Below are positions 1 through 10,807 of a stretch of DNA of 64,000 nt, piece by piece. The stretch covers positions 1,674,001-1,738,000 of the forward strand of contig JAOTON010001814.1 in the NCBI GenBank assembly GCA_034440635.1. Direction: 5' to 3'. The first letter of the stretch is position 1. Each line of letters begins with the position of its first letter. The position numbers and the translations under genes are program-made. The notes beneath the pieces were generated by a model that saw only the letters and a list, made by a program, of their open reading frames with translations, did no database searches and had not been told where the DNA came from. Origin of the DNA: Lepas anatifera. Lineage: Eukaryota > Arthropoda > Thecostraca > Lepadidae.

Positions 1-1634
1 ACCGGTGGTGAAATCAAAGCAGACTTTACAGATTCAAACGCTGTCTGGTGATCTGGAGTCCGGGTAAAGCTGTTGCTGGGCTTGAACAGTGCGCGAAGTG
101 CGTCAGCAGCTGAGGATATATCCGCTGAGAAATATCCAAGCTGCTGGACGAGGCCCATGAATGACCTCAACTCGGTTATATTGGTGGGCGTCGGAAACTT
201 GCTGATGGCTGCGACCTTTCCTGGATCAACTTGTCTCCCATCGGCAGAGATTTGGTAGCCGCAGTACGAGACCTCCGTCTTGGCACTCACGAACTTGTTC
301 TTGTTCAACGTGATGTTGTGCTTGCGGCAGCGGTCTAGAAGACTTCGCAAGTGGCGCTCGTGGTCCGCGAGGCTCTCGCTGAAGACCAGGATATCATCGA
401 CCAGCTTTACGTAGTTACTGAGTCCCTGCAGAGCAGCATCGCCTCGTCGGCAATACTCGTCACCTGTGGACGTCAGGCCCATCGGGGCCCTCAGGAACTC
501 GAACCGCCCAAAGAGGGTAATGAAAACGGTGAAGCGCTGGCTGTCCTCCTCGAGGGGCAGCTGCCAGTAACCACTTTTGGCATCCAGTGTGGCAAAATAC
601 TTAGCACCAGTAGGAACGTGGGTGACCACTTCCTTAGGCGTCGGCAACGGGTGAAGAGGTCACTGTACGAACTCATTCAACTTCGTGAGGTCAACGCATA
701 TCCTCACACTCCCGTCAGACTTAGGAACGAGCGACATCGGGTGGCACCAGTCAGAGGGCTCATAGCCTAGTGGTGCTATGATGCGTTGTTGCACCATATT
801 GTCGAGCTGTAGTTTGACGTCATCACGCCAGGCGCAGGGAACTGGCCTTGCTCCACGCACAGCAAATGGCTTAGCATCCTCTCTGATGTGGATGACCATA
901 GGCGGGTCCACCATAGGTTTCAGGGAATCATCGGCATCCGAAGTGAAGATGTCTTGGTACTCATCCAAGAGGCGTTGCCGCAGGCTCTCCGGCCCTGACG
1001 TCAGCCGAGATGCACTCACAGGAGATACGTTACTTTGAAAGGTCTCAGACTGAGATTTTCCGGGAACTGGTTCTGGGTAATGCTGTGGAAGGATGTGGAG
1101 CTCACTCACCGTATACCACGCCAGCAGGAGCCCTCTTGATTCATCAAAGACGTGCATCGTTGTGGTTGCTGCTTTGTCGTACAGGCGCACAGTGGCCTGA
1201 AATGTTCCGATGCAGTGTATTGGTTGTCCATTTGCAGCTGAAACTTCCATTTTTGGAGGTCTTTCGAGCTGCTCACAGCGTACACCAAGTCTGCGAGCGG
1301 TGTCGACGCCGATCACGTTGATCTCGGCTCCCGAGTCTGGGCAGGCATCGACAGTGCCGAGGCAGACTCCTGAAGAGTCGAACATCTCAACAGCTATTCT
1401 TGGAGCCCGCAGTGTGTGTTGTAGGCTATTAACAACTATCCGTGGCACGGAAGTTTGAAATCGTTGCCGGTTTGGCGAATTTCGTGGTGGTTCCTCTCCA
1501 GAAACTTCCGGCCTTTTCGCATACTTCTTCTTGCCAACCTTCGACAAGTGACCCACATTGCCACAGGTGAAGCAAGTCTGATTTGCAGCCCGACAGTTGT
1601 TCCTCGAACGGCCGGTCCGACCGCAGCGATTGCA
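1..1634 (-). pseudogene. Gypsy pol remnant: zinc knuckle, aspartic protease, reverse transcriptase
   Basis: Reading leftwards, the frame begins with two zinc-knuckle-like motifs near 1634-1540. In the first the usual His is Arg, and in the second (CFTCGNVGHLSKVG) the last Cys is Gly. The protease motif PDSGAEINVIG follows near 1300-1330. The reverse transcriptase starts with SVRICVDLTKLNEFVQ, is broken by a TGA at 660-662, and then continues in the same frame to the window edge with PLHPLPTPKEVV, FATLDAKSGYWQLP and KLVDDILVFSE (the catalytic Asp pair, about 395-430). The stop sits where CGA (Arg) would be expected, as a CpG C-to-T change would give. The protein is truncated by the window edge. 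Polyprotein processing and reverse transcription are inferred from family membership. Confidence 0.85.
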
Positions 1635-2077
1635 GGACTGCTCTGGACCTCCAAGTGGGGGGCGCTGCTGGTACCGCGCTCACGGCGCCGATACACGCTG
1701 CAGACTGCTTGCTTCCCCATTGCCAAATTTTGAAGGGCTTCGTCGTTAGCGCGGACAGATTCCTCTGAACGGCAGATATCTACTGCCTTCAGGAGTGGTG
1801 GGAAAGGGCGGCAAGCCAGGAGCTTGCGCCGTGTCTCTTGATCCCGTCTCCCCGACATGATCCGGGTAGTCAATCTCTGGTCCACGCAGTCTTCACAGAG
1901 CTCAGCGTCGGCGGCCAATTCCTTCAGAGCAATAAGGAATGAATCGAAGGGCTCACCCTCTTCTTAATGCGCTCTTCAAATCTTACGCGATTGACAGCGA
2001 CGCTGCGCTGTTGGCGCAGGTAAGCTTCGATTTTGTTGAGGGAACTTTCCATGTCATCTTCTGGATTCAGTCCCACG
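1635..2077 (-). pseudogene. Gypsy gag remnant (C-terminal part)
   Basis: Reading leftwards from 2077, the translation gives a stretch with MESSLNKIEAYLRQQRS, then (after a frameshift near 1960) EGEPFDSFLIALKELA and AELCEDCVDQRLTTRIMSGR, then a second frameshift near 1640 into the zinc-knuckle frame. The EPFDSF-LIALKELA and LTTRIMSG pattern is typical of Gypsy Gag just upstream of its nucleocapsid knuckles. No intact start is present, because the 5' part of gag is missing beyond 2077. Confidence 0.7.
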
Positions 2078-2165
2078 CAGTGACGGATCTAGGATTTCGT
2101 TAAGGGGGAGGCCAGGCTCGGAGGGCGCCGGACCTGGGGGCGCCGAACCTGAGGGGCGCCAATTT

Positions 2166-2676
2166 CAGTGGCGGAGCTAGCCGGTCGGTTTGGGAGGGCC
2201 AAACCAAAGTCGAAAAGCAAAAAAAAAGTCACGCAGTAAAAAGCTGCGCTACCAATATCACTTGCCGGTAGAATTTTGGGTATTTGAGGCGAAAAGCTAA
2301 AAAACGTCACAGGGTGAAAAATATGGGATCAAGATACTTCTTCCTATCCAAGGCTGGCTATACTATGACTGGCTATACTATAACTGAGAATTATTTATAT
2401 TTACTCCATGATTCTGATGAAGGGCTGTGTCCGAATATATAATCTTCAGTGTTTTTTTACATTTCCAGATTCGAGGGGACAGGCCTGGGAACATCTTATC
2501 AACTTATGTTCTGTTTGAAGTTGAGAGTTGAAACACCAACATCTTGCTTATAAACTAAAAAGGAGTAGGGGAAAAAGGAGGTCGATCGCTTTGGGGGTTA
2601 AAAACATAGTTTTGCCCCGAGCTTTTCGTTTCAGGAAATGCCTTTTTGCCCCCTCCCCCTCCTGGATCCGCCACTG
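2166..2676. mobile_element. hAT-type non-autonomous element with 8-bp TSD
   Basis: It starts CAGTGGCGGAGCTAGCC and ends CTGGATCCGCCACTG. The 8-bp duplication GCCAATTT is exact on both sides (2158-2165 and 2677-2684). No coding capacity is seen. It is inserted in GGCGCC-rich repeat sequence. Confidence 0.8.
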
Positions 2677-3145
2677 GCCAATTTACCACCTAAACGGCGC
2701 CCAGTGTCAATGAAAAACGCGTTTAAAAAAGGATTTGTAAATGCTTATTTTCATGAAAGCTTCCTCTTAGTGACATTCCGCTTCTATCCAGGCTGGCTAT
2801 ACTATGACTGGCTATACTATAACTGATAATTATTTATATTAACTCCATGATTCTGATGAAGGACTGTGCCGAATATATAATCTTGTTTTTACATTTCCGA
2901 TTCAGGACAGCCAACATCTTATCAACTTATGTTCTGTTTGAGTTGAGTTGAAAAAATCTTGCTTATAAACTAAAAGGAGGAGGTGATGCTTTGTAAAACA
3001 TATTTTGCCCTGTTTTCCGTTTGAGAATGTCTTTTTCCCCTGATCCTCCAGGCCAATTTACCACCAAAGACCCTGTCAATAAAAACGCGTTTAAAAAGGA
3101 TTTGTAAATGCTTATTTTCATGAAAGCTTCCTCTTAGTGAGGACA
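2342..3145 (+). repeat. Tandem near-duplicate, offset about 439 bp; second copy contracted
   Basis: GGCTGGCTATACTATGACTG occurs at 2352 and again at 2791, and the following text stays parallel (for example AATGCTTATTTTCATGAAAG in both). The second copy carries many one- to few-base losses and shortened homopolymers relative to the first, and it duplicates the junction of the 2166-2676 element. The pattern looks like a poorly corrected duplicate read as much as a biological duplication. Confidence 0.75.
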
Positions 3146-4160
3146 TGTTCACGTTTACCATCAGGCATATTTCGAGCCAGCTAACGACTGCCACCTTGGT
3201 AAAAAAATGCTGAAAGCACCCACTGACACTAACTGAAGCACGATGAGCAAATAATACAGTTATCTTCGGTCATGGCGAAAACTGAGGTGTCGTATCCACC
3301 ACCTCCACTTATCACAGTTGTCCTGGTTACGGCTCCATACTGAAATAGCTGATTGACGCTAACCTTAGCCTCACAGGCCGCAGAACAGCTGCGGGCCTGG
3401 GCCCCTGGGTTTTTGGTGACTTCCCTGAGTTTATATCGAGTCCCCTCAGCTGATCTGGGACCGCTTTAGTTAACCAGGCCCTCACACTGAACTTGAAACC
3501 TATATGTCGCCGCTGAAGCCTATTAAGCTTTTCGGGGCCCTTTTATTGATATAGGGCCCCCTCAACAGGTCCTGGACCCTCTGAGCTAAGAGCTGGAGCT
3601 CCGAGCTCTGAGCCCCAAGCTGGATTAGTGTCCCTTAAGCTGGTCAGGGTCCCCTGGCTTGATACCGTTTTCGTTTAACTGATATAGATCCCTTCAGCTT
3701 GTTTGGGGCCCGTTGTTGCGTATCTGGGCACTAGTTCGTCAAGGCACCCAGCTAGTCTTGCCCTATTAGTTTTATGGGCCTTCTGAGCTGCTGCAGGGTC
3801 CCCTCAGAGTGTCTGGGCCCCATGAATTGAAAATTGGACCCCTGGGTTAGTTTTGGGTCCCTGCGCTTATTTAGAAACCGTTTAAATAGGTAGGCACCCC
3901 ACGCTGGTCTTGAGAATCCTGTGTTGGCACTGAGGTCAAATGAGCTCGTCGAGGGCCCTTATCTGGGCCCCCTTAACTGAAACGGGCCCCTCAGCTGATT
4001 TTGGAGACCCAAAATTTCTTCTACCGGATTCCACCCACGCCAGATTTCCTGACTCCCTGAGGGCCCCTGGGGGCCATTGGGGATTTTTCCCGCGATCAGC
4101 GCTGGGGTCCCTCCCCCGAGACAAAGCTTACAACATGCCTCTGGCTCTATACTCTAGCGT
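3146..4160. repeat. Degenerate GGGCCC/AGCTGATC minisatellite-like array
   Basis: From about 3390 the sequence is an irregular series of roughly 25-40 bp units containing GGGCCC or GGGTCCC followed by words such as CAGCTGATCTGGG, CAGCTGGTC and TTGATATAG. It resembles the arrays inside the nested elements at 27.3 kb. No coding sequence is recognised. 3146-3390 shows nothing recognisable. Confidence 0.6.
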
Positions 4161-4162
4161 CT

Positions 4163-5215
4163 GCCAGAGTTGAGCTAGAATCATTTTTAGGTACAACTCG
4201 CTTCCTCTCGTTACGGCGAATCATCAAATAATGTATAATACGACTATACTAGGTTAAAACATAAAATGACCTGACCTAAGGCTAGGTCAAGGCCACCATC
4301 TAGCCTAGCATAGTCAGTATGCATATCAATCAACTCACAATAACAACAAAAAATGGTATCAAAATACGGGTTTATCAATATTTCCTGCAAAGCAATTGAC
4401 CCAAGTATTAAAACCTGCTTAGGAAGGCCCAAGATGAACTCTCAGAGGTAACATGTCTAAACTTGCAACATGAACCGATAAAGAGGCCTAGGATACTATG
4501 ATTTAGGGAATCCGAAGGTATTTCAAGCGGCGTCTGCAGACATAGAGCAGTTTTCCGGCAAATTTCCGTTTTACCCCATGCATTTTCAATGGAGAGGTCA
4601 TGATTCGTACCTGTCCCTAGGTCATCGATGGGAAAAATCCCGGAATAAATTTATTAGTACTTTTTGGGCCCATTATATGGTACAAGTTTGTATTCGATAG
4701 ATTCACCCTTTTCTTACTTACGCCAACTTAAACATTTTTTGGGGTGAGGTCACTTGACCTGCACTGGTGACCTGACCTGAGATGACGCAACCTTAAATTT
4801 TGAGGGAAAGTTGCGAAATTGATCAATGATAAGGTGCGACAAGTACTGTGTTGCTTCGCGCCGACGTTTTTCGTGCCACTGGGAGGCCTCGAGGGGGTGT
4901 TCAAGCACCCCCCAACGGGCCGGAACGGGGACGAATACTCTAGAACAGGGCTGAGGCCAAAAGGGAAGGCTCTAAACAATGTCTGAAATTTTGGGGTCAA
5001 GGTCCTTCAAGGTCGTTGACCTATTACGGCACAACCCAACATATTATGCCTAATTTACGCTATAATTAGCGCTGTGCCCAAGCTTACCAATGACCTTTGA
5101 TCAAGCCTTGATCATCAAGGCTAATCACCTTTAAAATTGGCCTGTGACCTTGATCTAAACACTGAATAACCTTTACTTTGATGTAATAGCATCCGTTATA
5201 ATAGGTGTCGTAACA
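4163..5215. repeat. AGGTCA/TGACCT-rich dispersed repeat, copy 1
   Basis: It has many TGACCT and AGGTCA hexamers (for example near 4268, 4287, 4745-4780, 5000-5035, 5090-5160). The left part (4165-4330) is an inverted match of 18215-18400. A terminal-type hairpin GAGGGGGTGTTCAAGCACCCCC lies near 4887-4910, comparable in position to hairpins in the other copies. No open reading frame of note. Confidence 0.7.
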
Positions 5216-5217
5216 TT

Positions 5218-7440
5218 ATGCAACGTCATTTAGGGGCTGTCCAGGAGTACCTGTGCTCATCAGGGACACCTATGCTCTCTGGAAGGCCCATGGCTTCGAT
5301 GAGACACCTGTGCCACCCAGGGGCGCCTTCGCTCCCCAATGGACGCAACCTAGCTATCCAGGGGCATCTTTGCTGTTCCGGGGGTGCCTTTGATACCCAG
5401 TGCCCAACAGGAGCTTTTTCTTATCCAGGTTCACCTTGGCATTGAGGGGCGTATTTTTATTCAAGGTAACCTATACTACCCAGTGGCGCCTACCCTATGC
5501 AAGGAGCGCTTAGGCTATCCAGGGGGCGGCAATTTGCTATACATAGGGCGCCCTTATGCTCTCCATGGGCACCTCATTCAGAGGGTGCCTCTGATATTCA
5601 GGGGCGCTTTTCCTATCAGCAGGGTACCTGTGCCATCTTGGGGCTATTCTTATCAAGGGACGCTGCTGTTATTCAAGAATACCTACACCACTGGTGAGGG
5701 CAGCGTTCTCGGAAACGGGGCGCACATACTGAAAAAGACACCCGGTTGCAGCGATGGAGCACCAAACCTTCAGTTATGGGTTAATGAAATGTGGTTAATG
5801 AAGGCAGTCCATGCTCAAATTGAGCGCTCGAGCCCTGTAACAGAGCGCGTAACTGTCGGACAGGTGTGCCAAACCATAGACAGTAGGGCAGCTGAAGATG
5901 GAAAGGGACACCTATGATATCCTGGGGGCGCCTGTACTCTCAGGTGAGGCGCTTGTTTTCTTTCTCAGGCGCCTAGTTTATCCATGGCCGCCTATGCTGT
6001 TCAGATCATCTATTTTAAGAAGGGTTCACTTTGCTGTCCAGGGGCGCCTTTGCTATCCAAGGGCGCATATGATATCTGTAGGGCGCTTTATGCAAAGGGC
6101 GCCTACGGTGTCCAAGGGCGCCGTCCTAACCAAAGGCCGCCTTTCACTTTCCCTGAAGTTCCTATTTCTGTGTGAGGGGTGCATATATTATCTAGGAGTG
6201 CCCTTGATTTATGGAGACACCTTTTTGTCCAGCGGCGCCTTTGCTCTTGAGGGGCGCTGCTCCAATCCAGGGTAGCTGAAGATGGATAAGGGACATCTAT
6301 GTTATACATGGGGAGCCTCTACTTTCCAATGGGGCGCTCATTTTCCTTCCAGGCACCTAGTTTATCTAGGGGGCGCCTAGGCTATCCAAAGGCGCCTTTA
6401 CTATCGAAGGGGTGCCTTCCTAGGGGCGCCTTTGCTATCCAGGGGCGCCTTTGCAGTCCAAAGCACTTGTGTTATCCAGGGTTGTCTTGCTGTCCAGTCG
6501 CGCTTTTGCTATCCAAAAGTGCATATGATATCCGTGGGCGCTTTATCCAGTGGGCGCCTGGACTATCAAAGGGAACTTTTTCTATCCAAGGGCTGCATTT
6601 ATTTTCCTGAAGTGCCTATTTCTATCTAAGGGGCTCCTATTCTGTCCAGGGCGCCTATGTTTCCCAGATCTGCCTTTGCTGCCCAGGGGCGTCTTTCCTA
6701 GCCAAGGGCGCATATGATATCCGTAGGGCGCTTCATCCAGGGGGCGCCTAGGCTATCCAAAGGCGGATTTTCTATCTAAAGGGTGCCTTCCTAGGGGCGC
6801 CTTTGCTACCCAGGGGCACCTTTTCTCTTGAGCGGCGCTGCTCCAATCCAGGGCAGCTGAAGGTGGATAAGGGACATCTTTGTTATACAGAGGGAGCCTG
6901 TACTTCCCAGTGGGGCGCTCGCTTTCCTTCTCGGGCACCTAGTTTATCCAGGGGGCGCCTAGGTTATCCAAAGACGGCTTTTCTATCGAAGGTGTACCTT
7001 CCTAGGGGCGCCTTTGCTACCCAGGGGCGCCTTTGCTGTCCACAGCACTTGTTTTATCCAGGGTTGTCTTTGCTGTCCAGGGGCGCCTTTGCTATCCAAG
7101 GGTGCATATGACATTCGTAGGGCGCTTTTTCCAGTGGGCGCCTAGGCTATCAAAGCGCGCCTTCTTCTACTCAAGGTGAGCATTTTATTTTCTTAAAGCG
7201 CCTATTTCTATCTAAGGGGTGCTTATGCTGTCCAGGGCACCTATGTTACCAAGATTTGCCTTTGCTGCCCAGGGGCACCTTTCCTAGCCAAGGGCGCATA
7301 TTGTATCCGTAGGGCGCTTCATCCAGGGGGCGCCTAGGCTACCCAGGGGTGCTTCATCCAGGGGGCGCCTAGGCTACTCAGGGATGCATTAGTTCCCCAT
7401 GGCACAATCCTGCTATCTAGTGGCGCCTTTTCTTTGCCGG
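5218..7440 (+). repeat. GGCGCC minisatellite with about 581-bp higher-order repeat
   Basis: This is a long run of irregular 20-35 bp units built on GGGGCGCCTTTGCTATCCA and variants. A larger unit is visible: CTGCTCCAATCCAGGG at 6257 and again at 6838 (offset 581), with the next several hundred bases parallel. A shorter, diverged copy begins near 5890 (AGCTGAAGATGGAAAGGGAC). Open frames across this region come from the repetition and are not considered genes. Confidence 0.8.
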
Positions 7441-8166
7441 GGCGCTAGCTTTCTAAATTTCATCTTCAACATTTTACTGGGGCGTAAAAGTAAAGTAAAA
7501 GTAAAAGTAAGGTTTACCAGTAAAAGCGTCTAGTGTTTGGGCAGGGGCGCTTTGCCATGGTTTTAAGGACTATGTGTTAATTCAAGTGGAATAAGTGGTA
7601 TCTACCACCTTGGCGCACGAAATGAGTACAGGCGCGCCGCTCATATCGGGCGCCTTCAGCGCCCGACATGAGCTAGACTATGCTGAGGCGCTTCGGAGCT
7701 AAGGGGGGGCGGGCCCCTGGCCCCCTTGGATCCGTCACTGATGAGCATATTTGTTGTTCAGTGCAATGCATGGGTGCGGTCATAGTACTACACTATTACA
7801 AGCCAAATGGTATAAATTGTTCATTTTTAAGGCAAGTGTCGCAAGTTTTCCCTTTAGGATTCGTCTCGAGTCCCGGTTAACACAATTCTGAGCTATTTTG
7901 TAGACCTGCAAGTTAAGCAATCTGTTCCAGGTCACATTGGGTCAAATGCTTTACACAGGAAATATGGGTATTGTCTAAACACCGCTCGGGCTTAAGATAC
8001 TGTGTAGATTGGCCTGGGTTTGCCACTCGCTTTACACTAAATGCATCAGGTGATTACGTCGCTTGGCACGAGAACTGATCACGAGAGCTCAAATTTGAGA
8101 TGAGACGAAACATAAGACGGTCGTTTCCTTGAGTCAGAAGTGGTCTGTTACAGAGAAACAATACGC
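7441..8166. other. Array end, short hairpin and unannotated flank
   Basis: 7489-7520 holds a short GTAAAA-type microsatellite. 7640-7672 is a hairpin with 14-bp arms (one mismatch) around the loop CTTCA, arms CTCATATCGGGCGC and GCGCCCGACATGAG. A hAT-like end finishes at 7740. 7741-8166 has nothing I recognise; it is the left flank of the next hAT element. Confidence 0.6.
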
Positions 8167-8400
8167 CAGAGCTGCAAAAAGTCGGGCTCTCGGGTCATAA
8201 AGTGCCCGACAGATTTTAGGGCACGGTATGGTCTTGCGACAGATCTTACAATCTGGGAGAAAAAAATCTTGAAAGGAAGCAGAAAATATTTTTTGTTCTA
8301 AAAAAACTTAATATTAGAATTGGCACCTCTTTCACTCAACAAGTTTTTCATGAATTTGCACCTCTCCCATATCAAGCCAGTGTGCGGCAAGAACCGATGG

Positions 8401-8525
8401 AAAATCGAGGGACTTATGAATCGAGGGACCTTTGAATAGAGGGCCTTATGCACAGAGGGTCTTTTCGAGGGACTTATGAATCGAGGAACCTTTGAATAGA
8501 GGGCCTTATGTGAAGAAGGCCTTTT
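8401..8525 (+). repeat. Two-copy tandem repeat, about 61 bp
   Basis: CGAGGGACTTATGAATCGAG occurs twice about 61 bp apart, each followed by CCTTTGAATAGAGGGCCTTATG. It lies inside the 8167-10739 hAT element. Confidence 0.8.
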
Positions 8526-8568
8526 AAACGTCACCCAGAAAATCCTCTGCTGGAAAAATTCCTTCACC

Positions 8569-8624
8569 GGCCTGTCGGGCCCGATTTGTATTCCATAGCA
8601 CGCGACAGCTTGGCCCGACAGGCC
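8569..8624. repeat. Inverted repeat, perfect 13-bp arms
   Basis: GGCCTGTCGGGCC (8569-8581) and GGCCCGACAGGCC (8612-8624) are exact reverse complements around a 30-bp loop. Similar GTCGGGC words occur in the element's subterminal regions (8190 and 10685-10720), so this may be transposase-binding repeat DNA. Confidence 0.7.
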
Positions 8625-8935
8625 GCCGTAAAGGTAAAGGCGACAGGCAAAACAGTTTTTTCCTTCGTTTCCTTCGTTTGGAAGTACGCTCAACGCTTCC
8701 GTAAGGGCGCTGTTTGAACAAAGCCGGTGTAAAAGGTATCTGGTCTGAAAAGCAGCCCTGCGGTTTGGTGTGTTGCCTTGTAAATATGGCGGAGGCCAAG
8801 GCCCTAGAATCCCGTGGTGTGGTGGAGGCAACAAGGTTGTGTTTTTGATTATTTTTCTCTTGCATTACTTTGGTATACATCTTGAGTAAACTGGTTGAGC
8901 CTGGATTTCATCGTCCATAGTTGAAGGGCTGATAA

Positions 8936-9164
8936 ATGGCTCCGATTAAGCTGAAGCCCCTTCCACCGTCCCGTGTCAAGCTTAAATGTGGATTTGAGGG
9001 ATGTGGGGTATTTTGGCGAGAAACGTTTTTTAAGGAGCATCAGCGAATCAAGCATTCTGGGCTGCCCTGCAAGTTCAGGAACAGTGGTTTTGGCCAAGGA
9101 GGTCGTTTTGAAGCATGGATCAAACAGCGGGCAGATCAGAACAGTGTGGGGAGAAAACAAACAA
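8936..9164 (+). CDS. Candidate exon encoding a C2H2 zinc finger, inside the hAT element
   Basis: An ATG at 8936 opens 76 codons ending at a strong donor (GTAAGT at 9165), which gives a phase-1 intron. Residues about 18-42 form a single C2H2 finger (KLKCGFEGCGVFWRE, then FFKEHQRIKHSG): Cys-x4-Cys-x11-His-x4-His, preceded by a basic stretch. hAT elements often encode an N-terminal BED-type finger, so this may be the first exon of the element's own protein, or a host exon carried by it. No following exon was found before 10739. If unspliced, the frame runs on to a stop at 9172. Low coding depth makes this a candidate only. Confidence 0.45.
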
Positions 9165-10807
9165 GTAAGTGATGTGGTGTTTGTTGTAATTTCGGCAGCT
9201 TACATTTATTTCCACACAGTATGTTATGCTCACTGTTGATCAATAATTTTAAATGATATTAATAAGGGAAAAATGAATTTTACCAGCAGACTGGTCAAAT
9301 TAGACTAAAACATTTGATTTTCCCTTCCGTCTTCTTTTAAATCCAATGCCTGTTTGTCCAGAATTAACCACAAAAGTTGCATACCTTCATCAGTAGATTT
9401 GTAGATGCCAAAGAAAAAAAAGTCTTCACCCTTCCACATTAATTTGAGTTTTAAGTACCAAACTTTCTCCTATTTCATTTTATTCACTTACCTAAATATG
9501 CCTATGATCTATGTCAAGGGGACAAAGATATAACAAAAACACAGCCTAGTGCAACCTTTACTCATTCCTTTTACTCTTAACTTCCTTGGAAACATGATAT
9601 TTATTTGACATTTACTATCTAACTGACTTAAGGTTATTTATTAGCCTCATGAACTTCAGATCCTAAACCACGTACCCTCATGGAAATGAGCACGGCAATG
9701 CATGAAAAACTTTGAGATGGCCAACAGCTTCAAAATTTAGGATTTTTCATGTAAACATGCATTTAAAGTCATGGAAAGCTAATATTACATGTTTGTATTC
9801 AACTACAAGTAGCCATGATCCTTAAAAAACACTTTCGAATATCAAAAAAGTACCCCTCCAATCTTGTTTGTCTGGCCATCAGAGCAAAATCCATATATAA
9901 ATTTTGGGGGTTCCTTCCAAATTACCCCCTCCCACCTCCAAAAACTGAAATCATGAAAATCTGCAGAAGCTGGCATAAGTAACTGCATGGTATGGGAACC
10001 AGGTCAGCTTTCTTCCATTGCAAACTATATTTTTAAGTATTCTGGGCTGGACTATGTAACATAATAACAAAATATCACTTATTCTCATTCTAGTGCAGCA
10101 TTTTTTGTCAATGGCGGCTGCAGAGGACTGAAAAAGGGGGGCTGCTTTTCATGTTATTGTATATTTCCACCTGTGACCTAAATCATCTGAATTCAAGACT
10201 GAGTCATATTCAAGACCCAGTCGAGCTGACTTTGACACACTCTATTTGTATGCTGTACGTCCACAAATCTCAAATTACATCCAATAATAAATTTCCTTTA
10301 CCAATGGTGACTCCAGAAAATGAGAATTGGTGGTTCGGTATTCAATTTGTTATAGGTTTCTGCCGATAAACTTAATTTCCTGAGCGTGTCTGATAATTGA
10401 AAACCCGAAGAACAGTCTCAGTTCTAGAGTTTTGAAAATTAATAGACTTGTGTCATTCCACTTAGATTTTCCATAGGCGGCTTCTGAGCACGAAAAATAA
10501 GGATATCACACATATAAGGATCAGAGCACAAAAATAAGGATAATGATATCCATTGGTGCCAAACTAGAAGTTTTTTATGCTAATTTTAGTATTTTCTATT
10601 AAGAATGTGGAAATAGAAAAGGAACATTTTACCAATTGAATGGGTTTTAGACAATTTTAATAGTCCTATCCTAACCACCCGACAGATTTGGAGGTTTTTT
10701 CGAAAGTGCCCGACAGATTTGAGATTTTTTGCAGCTCTGCAATACGCCCCTGACTCATGTGGAGAAGTGCCTTGCTCTAACGAACTGTGGTTTTGTAGTG
10801 GGAAAAA

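Larger units (their letters stand above)
1..2077 (-). mobile_element. Ty3/Gypsy-type LTR retrotransposon, partial and decayed
   Basis: The minus strand reads gag C-terminal part, zinc knuckles, aspartic protease and reverse transcriptase in the order expected of a Gypsy element. RNase H, integrase and the 3' LTR would lie beyond the left window edge. The gag 5' part is cut off at 2077, where a hAT-like end (CAGTGACGGATCTAGG) begins. No LTR is visible. The copy carries at least two frameshifts in gag and one in-frame stop in pol, so it is inactive. Confidence 0.85.
2078..7740. mobile_element. Possible large hAT-like element filled with minisatellite arrays
   Basis: The left end CAGTGACGGATCTAGG (2078) is the inverted match of CCTTGGATCCGTCACTG ending at 7740. 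GGCGCC-rich repeat begins just inside the left end (2100-2157) and dominates the right half. This mirrors the proven nested elements at 27-39 kb. The flanking 8-mers (GTCCCACG and ATGAGCAT) do not match, so there is no TSD support. The two ends could belong to different insertions. Confidence 0.35.
8167..10739. mobile_element. hAT-superfamily element, 2.57 kb, with TIRs and exact 8-bp TSD
   Basis: The left end reads CAGAGCTGCAAAAA and the right end TTTTTTGCAGCTCTG. Exact 8-bp duplications CAATACGC flank it at 8159-8166 and 10740-10747. GCCCGACAGATTT occurs in inverted orientation in both subterminal regions. The only coding signal inside is the zinc-finger exon at 8936-9164; no intact transposase is seen. 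The element sits just left of a RAG1-like relic and probably landed in or beside it. Superfamily call rests on TSD length and the CAG terminus. Confidence 0.8.

Noticed and set aside
5384..7111. Several overlapping plus-strand frames of 100-177 codons
   Set aside because: They arise from the GGCGCC minisatellite and change frame with unit indels.
5218..7440. CRISPR-like array
   Set aside because: Units vary in length and sequence, there are no constant repeats with unique spacers, and the context is animal.
2078..7740. Confident single hAT element
   Set aside because: Ends pair but flanking 8-mers differ, so only a tentative call is made.
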